Of a DNA stretch of 13,382 nt, positions 8,556-13,382 are shown in pieces. Position numbers and translations under genes: made by a program. This DNA comes from DATGFB01 sp032160545 (GTDB taxonomy: Bacteria; Actinomycetota; Actinomycetes; Mycobacteriales; Jatrophihabitantaceae), in the NCBI GenBank assembly GCA_032160545.1, contig JAVHVN010000150.1, forward strand, positions 1 through 13,382, written 5' to 3'. The notes beneath the pieces are model-generated. The model was not told the origin of the DNA, did not search any database, and was given only the letters and a program-made list of their open reading frames with translations. How positions within the stretch are numbered: the first letter of the stretch is position 1; every line of letters starts with the position of its first letter.

Positions 8556-9350
8556 ATGGCCGTGACGACGACGCGCAGAGCGATCGTCCGCATTCCGGCC
8601 GGTGCCGAGCGGGCCACGACCCCGGACGATCTCGCGGTCGAGTCGCCGCTGGTGCTTGGTTTGGGCGGCGAGGCGATCGCAACTCTGATGCGCACTCCGG
8701 GTCACGATCTCGAGCTCGCGGCCGGCTGGCTGGTGGTCGAGTCCGGAGTGCGGCGCGCCGATGACGTCACGCAACTGCGGCAGTGCCGCGAGGACGACAC
8801 CGACCGGGTTCATCTCACGCTGGCGGCCGGAGTGCGTCCCCCGCGGCCGCGGGCGTTCGTGACGTCCGCCGCGTGCGGGGTCTGCAGCGCGGACGTCCTC
8901 GACCTCACCCTGCTGCAGACCACGCCGCCGCACCGACCGGGATGGACCGTCGACCGCGACGTGCTCGCCGCCCTGCCCGACGCGATGCGCGCGCGGCAGC
9001 GCGCCTTCGACCGCACCGGCGGCGTGCACGCCGCGGCGCTCGCGGACGACCGCGGCGAGCTGCTCGTCGTCCGCGAGGACGTGGGGCGGCATAACGCGGT
9101 CGACAAGGCGGTGGGCTGGTCGCTGCTCGCAGGTGGGCTGCCGGTGACCGATCATCTGCTCGTCGTCAGCGGCCGGGTCTCGTTCGAGATCGTGCAGAAG
9201 GCCGTCGCGGCGGGCGCAGCGGGGATCGTCGCCGTCTCGGCGCCGTCGAGTCTTGCGGTCGACCTGGCGCGCAAGCACGGTCTGCTGCTGGCCGGGATGG
9301 TGCGTGCCGGGCGGATGAACCTCTACGCGGGGGACGGTCTCGTCGTCTGA
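8556..9350 (+). CDS. fdhD: Formate dehydrogenase accessory sulfurtransferase FdhD
   Basis: FdhD (264 residues) passes sulfur from a cysteine desulfurase to the molybdenum bis-MGD cofactor so that formate dehydrogenase becomes active. The conserved cysteine pair is in TSAACGVCSAD (Cys107 and Cys110). Other family stretches are the early EAIATLMRTPGHDLELAAGWLVVE, RTGGVHAAAL, VREDVGRHNAVDKAVGW, VVSGRVSFEIVQKAVAAG and the final RMNLYAGDGLVV. The length is typical. The ATG at 8556 has AGGGG at 8544-8548, 7 bases upstream. Because mscR yields formate precursors and mobA nearby builds the cofactor, this gene points to a formate dehydrogenase encoded elsewhere; none is in this window. Confidence 0.96.
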   Translation: MAVTTTRRAIVRIPAGAERATTPDDLAVESPLVLGLGGEAIATLMRTPGHDLELAAGWLVVESGVRRADDVTQLRQCREDDTDRVHLTLAAGVRPPRPRAFVTSAACGVCSADVLDLTLLQTTPPHRPGWTVDRDVLAALPDAMRARQRAFDRTGGVHAAALADDRGELLVVREDVGRHNAVDKAVGWSLLAGGLPVTDHLLVVSGRVSFEIVQKAVAAGAAGIVAVSAPSSLAVDLARKHGLLLAGMVRAGRMNLYAGDGLVV

Positions 9351-9400
9351 TCGGGCGCCGGACCGATCGTCGTTTCGAGATGCGGGCTGCCCGCCTCCTC

Positions 9401-9432
9401 GGCAGACTCGGTGGAACCGGTTGCAGTCTGCC
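9401..9432 (+). promoter_or_regulatory. Inverted repeat (operator or leader hairpin) before the amine oxidase gene
   Basis: GGCAGAC at 9401-9407 and GTCTGCC at 9426-9432 form a perfect 7-base inverted repeat around 18 bases. Inside lie the 8-base palindrome AACCGGTT (9415-9422) and a possible inner stem CGGT-gga-ACCG (9409-9419). The structure ends 3 bases before the Shine-Dalgarno sequence of the amine oxidase gene. It could be a repressor site or an RNA hairpin affecting ribosome access. There is no T-tract after it, so a simple terminator for fdhD is less likely. Confidence 0.4.
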
Positions 9433-9435
9433 CTC

Positions 9436-9441
9436 GAGGAG
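9436..9441 (+). promoter_or_regulatory. Ribosome binding site deciding the amine oxidase start
   Basis: GAGGAG sits 7 bases before the ATG at 9449. This favours that start over the upstream in-frame ATG at 9380 and places the twin-arginine motif close to the N-terminus as expected. Confidence 0.8.
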
Positions 9442-9448
9442 TCGCGTC

Positions 9449-10951
9449 ATGCCGCTGTCCGCCCGCACGAGCCGTCGTGCCTTCTTGACCGGAACGGCGG
9501 CCACCGCGGCAGCTATCGCCGTCCCGCAGGTCACCGCCCGGGCCGGGGCCGCACCCGCCGCCGTCCCCACGGTGAGCGCGGACGTCGCGGTGGTCGGCGC
9601 GGGCCTCGCCGGGCTGACAGCCGCTCGAGCGCTGGCCGCAGCCGGGCGATCGGTCGTCGTGCTCGAGGCACGCAACCGGGTGGGGGGCCGCACGCTCAAC
9701 CACGACATCGGTGGCGGGCGCGTCGCCGAGGCCGGCGGGGAGTTCATCGGGCCGACGCAGGACCGGATCCTTGCCCTCGCGCAGGCGGTTGGCGTCGCAA
9801 CGTTCGACGCCTATGACACCGGCAAGAACCTGTACAAGAACGGGCTGGTCAACCTTGCGTACAGCGACACGAGCGTGCTCGGCACCGCGCCCCCGGACCC
9901 GTTGCTCCTGGTCGACATCGCCTCGCTCACCCAGCAGATCGATCTGCTCGCGGCGAAGATCCCTGTCGACAAGCCGTGGACGGCGGACGACGCGCAAAGC
10001 TACGACGGCATGTCGCTCGAGACCTGGGTCCGCAGCCACGCCGTGAACGACGCGGGGATCCTCAAGCTGCTCGGCGCCTTCACCGAGGCGCTGTTCGGGG
10101 GCGAGCCGCGCGATGTCTCGTTCCTGTTCACGCTGGCCTACGTCGCCGCGGCCGGCAACGCGACGAACAAGGGCACGATCGAGCGGTTGTTCAACGTTCG
10201 CGGCGGCGCCCAGCAGAGCCGTTTCGTCGGCGGTTCGCAGCTTGTCGCGCAGCGGGTGGCCGCGGCGCTCGGATCGTCCGTACGGCTGGCGACGCCGGTG
10301 CGCCGGATCGTGCAGGCCGACGCCGGCGCGACGGTCGAGTCGGATGCGGTGACGGTGTCGGCGCGGCAGGTGATCGTCGCCGTTCCGCCGACGCTGGCCG
10401 GCCGGATCCGCTACGAGCCACTGCTTCCGCCGGCCCGCGACCTGCTCACGCAGCGGCTGGGTATGGGCATGCTGATGAAGGCCGAGGCGGTGTACCCGAC
10501 CCCGTTCTGGCGCGCGCAGGGACTTACCGGCCAGTTCCTCACCACTGACGGGCCGGTGGGCTACGCGTTCGACAACTCGCCCCCCGACGGCTCGGTCGGC
10601 GTGCTGGCCGGTTTCGTGGGTGGCACGCAGAACCTGACGTACGGCCCGATGTCGCCGGCAGCGCGCCGAGCGGCCGTGCTGAACCAGTTCGCCGCGATCT
10701 TCAAGGACTCGCGGTTCCTGACGCCGGACGAGTACTTCGACATGGACTGGACGACCGAGGAGTGGAGCCGCGGGGGCCCCACCGCGCTGTTCGGACCTGG
10801 CACGCTCGTCGAATTCGGCCCCGCCCTGCGCGCGCCGGTCGGCCGGGTCCACTGGGCCGGCACGGAGACGTCCGACTACTGGCAGGGATACATGGACGGC
10901 GCCGTTCGCTCGGGCGAGCGGGCCGCGGCCGAGGTGCTCGGCGCGCTCTGA
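9449..10951 (+). CDS. Tat-exported flavin monoamine oxidase family protein
   Basis: This 500-residue FAD-dependent amine oxidase oxidises amines to aldehydes with release of ammonia and hydrogen peroxide; the substrate cannot be told. It begins with a twin-arginine signal (TSRRAFLTG, then an alanine-rich segment), so it is probably exported folded with FAD. The FAD-binding VVGAGLAGLTAARALAAAG and VVLEARNRVGGRT follow. The C-terminal WAGTETSDYWQGYMDGAVRSGERAA is the second FAD motif of the monoamine oxidase family. In eukaryotic MAO the covalent FAD cysteine lies in SGGCYT. The matching place here reads RGGPTA, so FAD is probably bound non-covalently. The start is at 9449, not the in-frame ATG at 9380, because of the GAGGAG upstream. 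Its stop directly abuts the stop of the facing minus-strand gene. Confidence 0.9.
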   Translation: MPLSARTSRRAFLTGTAATAAAIAVPQVTARAGAAPAAVPTVSADVAVVGAGLAGLTAARALAAAGRSVVVLEARNRVGGRTLNHDIGGGRVAEAGGEFIGPTQDRILALAQAVGVATFDAYDTGKNLYKNGLVNLAYSDTSVLGTAPPDPLLLVDIASLTQQIDLLAAKIPVDKPWTADDAQSYDGMSLETWVRSHAVNDAGILKLLGAFTEALFGGEPRDVSFLFTLAYVAAAGNATNKGTIERLFNVRGGAQQSRFVGGSQLVAQRVAAALGSSVRLATPVRRIVQADAGATVESDAVTVSARQVIVAVPPTLAGRIRYEPLLPPARDLLTQRLGMGMLMKAEAVYPTPFWRAQGLTGQFLTTDGPVGYAFDNSPPDGSVGVLAGFVGGTQNLTYGPMSPAARRAAVLNQFAAIFKDSRFLTPDEYFDMDWTTEEWSRGGPTALFGPGTLVEFGPALRAPVGRVHWAGTETSDYWQGYMDGAVRSGERAAAEVLGAL

Positions 10952-11218
10952 TCAGCCGGGTACGTCGTCCGCGGTGGGCTGGTGCCGCCGCAGCGCGGCG
11001 CCGGCGATGTCAGCGCACGCACGGACGGACTCGGCCGACCCGCCCTGGCGACCCGCTGCCAGGCCGACCAGGAACGTCGTCAAGGGAGCGGCGGGGCGCG
11101 CGAGGCCGTGTGCCGCGTCCCGAGCGAGATCGAGCAGCAGCCCGCGATCTACCGCGTCCACGTCCACTCCGAGATCGGCGGCCAGTTCTGCGATCCAGCC
11201 GTCCAGTGCATTCGTCAT
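10952..11218 (-). CDS. DUF6457 family protein
   Basis: This 88-residue protein matches DUF6457 as recalled: TNALDGWIAELAADLGVD at the start and LLLDLARDAAHGLARPAAPLTTFLVGLAAG in the middle, all predicted helical, with no membrane segment. The function is unknown. In Actinomycetota it is commonly next to, or fused with, MobA-type proteins (from memory). Here its ATG overlaps the mobA stop by four bases (ATGA), and GGAGG (plus-strand 11224-11228) lies 5 bases upstream inside the mobA 3' end, so the two are almost certainly co-translated. A helper role in molybdenum cofactor nucleotide addition is an inference from this coupling. A longer minus-strand reading frame continues upstream through the HNH region, but that extension is a shadow. 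Confidence 0.88.
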   Translation of the reverse strand: MTNALDGWIAELAADLGVDVDAVDRGLLLDLARDAAHGLARPAAPLTTFLVGLAAGRQGGSAESVRACADIAGAALRRHQPTADDVPG

Positions 11219-11790
11219 GCCTGCCTCCAGCCGGGCGCGGCCGATCTGGCGCGCTCGATGTCGCTCCAGGTGTCGCAGTCGGTTGCCCATCCCATATCGT
11301 CGCGCAGCTCGATCGCCACGGCGTCGCGGTACAGAGCTCGCACCGGCGCGCCGTTGGGGTCGCCGATCGCGAGGACGGCCTGACGCAGTGCCGGCGTGTG
11401 CCACGCGGCCGCGAGGTAGTTGGTCCGTCCTGACGTGTCCACGAGCACGGCAACGTCGCCCGAGCCTGCTGACAGCGCGCGCGTCAGTGGGTCCACGGCA
11501 CCGGCGATCCAGGGCAGGTCGGCGGCGAGCAGCACCGTCGTTCCGGACCGGACGTGCTCGAGTCCGGCCGCGATGGCGGCGACCGGGCCGGCCCCGACCG
11601 GATCTTCGCGACACCAACGAACCTCGACGGACACCTCGCGAGGTGGACCCACAACGATCACGGTGGCCGACGCACGCACCGCGTCGATGACCCGCTCCAG
11701 CAGAGACGAACCGTCGACCTCGATCCCGGGCTTGTCCGCGCCGTCGAGGCGCGCGGCAGACCCGCCCGCCAGAACGACCGCGTCGAACAC
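11215..11790 (-). CDS. mobA: MobA-like molybdopterin nucleotidyltransferase (C-terminal part of the HNH frame, or a separate gene)
   Basis: These 191 residues have the length and motifs of a complete MobA, which attaches GMP to molybdopterin to make the bis-MGD cofactor used by formate dehydrogenases and nitrate reductases. Seen are the nucleotide-binding VVLAGGSAARLDGADKP, the EDPVGAGPVAAIAAGL stretch, the metal-binding LLAADLPW (usually a CDMP or ADMP type) and the C-terminal TDCDTWSDIERAR. The frame is the same as the upstream HNH domain. A separate start is possible at the GTG at 11790, right before FDAVVLAGG, but no Shine-Dalgarno sequence precedes it. TACGGT seven bases upstream would suit a leaderless transcript. 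Its stop overlaps the DUF6457 start (ATGA). A CTP-type transferase for another pathway is a less likely alternative given the nearby fdhD. Confidence 0.75.
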   Translation of the reverse strand: MFDAVVLAGGSAARLDGADKPGIEVDGSSLLERVIDAVRASATVIVVGPPREVSVEVRWCREDPVGAGPVAAIAAGLEHVRSGTTVLLAADLPWIAGAVDPLTRALSAGSGDVAVLVDTSGRTNYLAAAWHTPALRQAVLAIGDPNGAPVRALYRDAVAIELRDDMGWATDCDTWSDIERARSAAPGWRQA

Positions 11791-13382
11791 AGGCTCGACC
11801 GTAGTCGGAGATACCGGCCGCACCGTGGCTGCCGGTCGCTCGTCCCCGCGTGGCTTGTGGGGTGGTGGGTCGCGGGGTTTTTGGTGGGGGGTTTTGGGGT
11901 GTGGGGTTTGGGTGGGGTCGAGGTGGTGGGGGGCGGTCCAGTGGGGGATGCCGTTGATCATGTGGCAGTGCCAGTCGGGGTTGAGGGTGATCATGCGGTG
12001 GTGGTAGCCGCAGAGCAGGGTGCCGTTGGCTGGGGTGGTGGGGCCGCCGGTGGACCAGTCGGTGATGTGGTGGGCTTGGCAGTAGGCGGCGGGCAGGGTG
12101 CAGCCGGGCATGGAGCAGCCGTGGTCGCGGGCGGCCATGGCCAGGCGTTGGGTTTCGGGGAAGGTGCGGGCGGCGGGGGTGTAGCCGGCGATGCCGCCTG
12201 GTCGGGTGTCGCCGGTGAGGGCCGGTAGGTCCGGTCTGCCCTGCCCGCCCGGTCCGCCCGGTCCGCCCTGCCCGCCCTGCCCGCCCGGCCCGCCCGGTCC
12301 GCCCTGCCCGCCCGGTCCGCCCTGCCCGCCCGGTCTGCCCTGCCCGCTCTGCCCGCCCGGGTCGGGGTCGGGGTTGGGGTCTGGGTCGGCGGGGGGTGCG
12401 GGGTTTGTGGTGGGTGTGGGTGGGTTGAGGACGACGAGTTGGGTGCGGGCGTCGCCGGCCATCGCCAGGGCGGTGCGGACCGGGATGAGCCCGCCGTGGC
12501 CGGTGCGGGCCAGGCCGCGGCCGGTGCCGGCTTGGGTGGCGCTCAGGGTGAGCAGGATGGTGGTCGAGATGCCGCCGCAGTCGGGGAGTTGAGCCGAGCG
12601 CAGCGCGAGCATCAGTGCGGTGTGCAGCGCGTCGTGGTTGCGTTGCCCCACGCTGCGGGGGTCCTTCCCGCCCTGCCCGGCCGCGCCCTGCCCGGCCCCG
12701 CTCTGCCCGGTCCCGCTCTGCCCGGCCGCGCCTTGCCCGGCCGGGCAAGGCCCGGCCGCGCCCTGCCCGGTGGGTGCGGGGTGGGTGGTGGTGGGGGTGG
12801 GGCGGGCCAGGGTGTCCAGGATGGTGAGGAGGGCTTCGCCGGTCAGGGCGTCGAGGTCGAAGCTGCCGTGCACGGTGCCGTCGGGGCGTTGGGCCAGGCT
12901 GAGGTGGCGGCGGCGGTGCCGGTCGTGTTCTTGTTGCAGGGCGCCGTCCTGGTCCAGGGTGGTGATCAGTTTGTGGGCGAAGCCGGCGAAGCTGCGTGGG
13001 TCCAGGTGCCGGGCGTGGCCGGTGAGGACGTGTTCCACGGTGTCCCCGGCGGCCGCGGCGATGTCACCGGGTAGCGCGTCCAGCGCGCGGCGCAGCACCG
13101 CGACGTGTTCGCCGGAGACCGCGCCCTGCGCGCAGGCGGCGGCCAGTTGCGGCAGTACCGGGGGCAGCGGCTGCCCGCTCAGGGTGCGCCGCGGGCCCAC
13201 CTCGGCGGCGGCCGCGACCCGGGCCCGGGCCGCGCCGGGGTGGATGCGCAGCAGCGCGGTGAGCAGCTTCGCGGTGCACGACAGGCCACGGTCCAGGCAG
13301 ACCCGGCGCTGGTCGGTCTCGGCGATCAGGGCGTGATCCACCGTGGTCGCCAACCGGTTGCGCTGCCCCTCCACCGCCGCCA
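11215..13382 (-). CDS. DUF222/HNH endonuclease (13E12 type) in frame with MobA; 5' end outside window
   Basis: One open frame covers a DUF222 region, an HNH nuclease domain and a MobA domain with no stop between. Residue numbers count from the GTG at 13374, which is probably internal because the frame continues off the edge as Ala-Ala and DUF222 proteins normally have more residues before EGQRNRLAT. DUF222 covers about 1-315 and is split by a GQGAA-type repeat (200-235). A Pro/Asp-rich and GGQ/GGP repeat linker follows (320-382). The HNH domain has Cys420 and Cys425, AHHITDW (His435, His436), Asn450 and LCGYHH (Cys455, His458, His459). It normally ends about 30 residues after the PHWTAPHHLDPTQTP stretch, but here a Pro/His/Lys-rich tail runs on into MobA at residue 529. 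13E12-type genes are multicopy in actinobacteria. The HNH part would cut DNA; its role here is unknown. Whether a single polypeptide is made is open. Confidence 0.8.
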   Translation of the reverse strand, partial: AAVEGQRNRLATTVDHALIAETDQRRVCLDRGLSCTAKLLTALLRIHPGAARARVAAAAEVGPRRTLSGQPLPPVLPQLAAACAQGAVSGEHVAVLRRALDALPGDIAAAAGDTVEHVLTGHARHLDPRSFAGFAHKLITTLDQDGALQQEHDRHRRRHLSLAQRPDGTVHGSFDLDALTGEALLTILDTLARPTPTTTHPAPTGQGAAGPCPAGQGAAGQSGTGQSGAGQGAAGQGGKDPRSVGQRNHDALHTALMLALRSAQLPDCGGISTTILLTLSATQAGTGRGLARTGHGGLIPVRTALAMAGDARTQLVVLNPPTPTTNPAPPADPDPNPDPDPGGQSGQGRPGGQGGPGGQGGPGGPGGQGGQGGPGGPGGQGRPDLPALTGDTRPGGIAGYTPAARTFPETQRLAMAARDHGCSMPGCTLPAAYCQAHHITDWSTGGPTTPANGTLLCGYHHRMITLNPDWHCHMINGIPHWTAPHHLDPTQTPHPKTPHQKPRDPPPHKPRGDERPAATVRPVSPTTVEPVFDAVVLAGGSAARLDGADKPGIEVDGSSLLERVIDAVRASATVIVVGPPREVSVEVRWCREDPVGAGPVAAIAAGLEHVRSGTTVLLAADLPWIAGAVDPLTRALSAGSGDVAVLVDTSGRTNYLAAAWHTPALRQAVLAIGDPNGAPVRALYRDAVAIELRDDMGWATDCDTWSDIERARSAAPGWRQA
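11798..11803 (-). promoter_or_regulatory. Possible -10 element for a leaderless mobA
   Basis: On the minus strand TACGGT (TAnnnT) lies 7 bases before the GTG at 11790, the spacing expected for leaderless actinobacterial genes. No convincing -35 is visible 17-18 bases upstream. It is the main sequence argument for a mobA product separate from the HNH protein. Confidence 0.3.
11886..11917 (+). other. G-quadruplex-prone G-run cluster
   Basis: On the plus strand G runs lie at 11886-11891 (6), 11896-11899 (4), 11903-11906 (4), 11910-11912 (3) and 11914-11917 (4), with loops of TTTT, TGT, TTT and T. Four runs of four G with short loops meet the usual quadruplex pattern. The plus strand is the template strand for the HNH-MobA frame, and the site lies in the tail between the two domains. 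Confidence 0.6.
12231..12360 (-). repeat. 9-bp coding minisatellite (GGQ/GGP repeats)
   Basis: Fourteen consecutive 9-base units fill 12231-12356. On the plus strand they are variants of CCTGCCCGC and CCGGTCCGC. They keep the reading frame of the HNH protein and encode triplets GGQ or GGP (about residues 340-381), forming a flexible linker between DUF222 and the HNH domain. Two unit types alternate irregularly, which suggests expansion by slippage or unequal exchange. Confidence 0.9.
12364..12385 (+). other. Second G-quadruplex-prone motif
   Basis: Plus-strand G runs at 12364-12367, 12370-12373, 12376-12379 and 12383-12385 are separated by TC, TT and TCT. This is a compact three-layer quadruplex pattern. 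It encodes the PDPNPDPDP stretch just before the GGQ/GGP repeat. Confidence 0.55.
12671..12775 (-). repeat. 15-bp coding minisatellite (GQGAA-type pentapeptides)
   Basis: Seven 15-base units starting at 12671, variants of CCCTGCCCGGCCGCG on the plus strand, encode pentapeptides such as GQGAA, GQSGT and GQSGA (about residues 200-235) inside the DUF222 part of the HNH protein. The sixth unit is altered so that the fifth and sixth form a long palindrome and encode a GPCPA variant. Confidence 0.85.
12723..12758. repeat. Long palindrome within the 15-bp repeat
   Basis: CCTTGCCCGGCCGGGCAAGG at 12731-12750 is a perfect 20-base palindrome. The flanking bases 12730 and 12751 also pair, giving 22 bases. 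After a single mismatch (12729/12752) six more pairs follow (12723-12728 with 12753-12758). It could extrude a hairpin or cruciform in DNA and form a stable hairpin in the mRNA. Confidence 0.85.

Noticed and set aside
9380..9448. Earlier in-frame ATG for the amine oxidase
   Set aside because: The extra 23 residues would push the twin-arginine motif inward, the DNA contains the inverted repeat, and the GAGGAG site supports the ATG at 9449.
9323..10852. A 509-residue minus-strand reading frame opposite the amine oxidase
   Set aside because: It is antisense to a gene with clear FAD motifs and has no recognisable domain; the open frame comes from high GC.
10952..12748. A 598-residue minus-strand reading frame that includes DUF6457 at its end
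   Set aside because: Only the last 88 residues match a protein family. The upstream part is Arg/Pro-rich shadow sequence of the HNH-MobA frame, and the ATG at 11218 has its own GGAGG.
12231..12775. CRISPR-like array suggested by the regular repeats
   Set aside because: Units are 9 or 15 bases, directly adjacent with no unique spacers, and keep a coding frame; these are coding minisatellites.

Overview
The window is high-GC actinobacterial DNA. Three things point to this: GTG starts are common, the gene order rarA - DUF948 - DUF6167 - alaS - ruvX - mltG - aroE is the one found in many Actinomycetota, and the minus strand carries a close match to mycothiol-dependent formaldehyde dehydrogenase (mycothiol is an actinobacterial thiol). 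The genus cannot be fixed from this sequence. No rRNA, tRNA, CRISPR array or insertion sequence was seen, and no stretch over 300 bases lacks a gene.

Region 1 (12-7356, plus strand) is a tightly packed housekeeping run. It holds the RarA ATPase, two small membrane-associated proteins of unknown function, alanyl-tRNA synthetase, the YqgF/RuvX nuclease, the MltG septal/endolytic transglycosylase and shikimate dehydrogenase. Several junctions overlap or abut, so most of it is probably one operon or a few overlapping transcripts.

Region 2 (7369-11218 and beyond) changes character. S-(hydroxymethyl)mycothiol dehydrogenase (minus) is divergent from fdhD (plus). A Tat-exported flavin amine oxidase follows. 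Facing it on the minus strand are a DUF6457 protein and a MobA-type molybdopterin nucleotidyltransferase. MscR, FdhD and MobA fit one theme: formaldehyde is oxidised to formate, and a Mo-bis-MGD formate dehydrogenase is matured to oxidise the formate. The formate dehydrogenase itself is not in the window.

Region 3 (11215-13382, minus strand) is the oddest part. A DUF222/HNH endonuclease of the 13E12 type runs, with no stop codon, straight into the MobA domain, so the two form one open reading frame. The endonuclease half contains two coding minisatellites (9-bp and 15-bp units), a long palindrome and G-quadruplex-prone DNA. Either this is a real HNH-MobA fusion, or mobA starts internally at a GTG at 11790 (possibly leaderless) inside a frame left open by a 13E12-type gene that arrived upstream.
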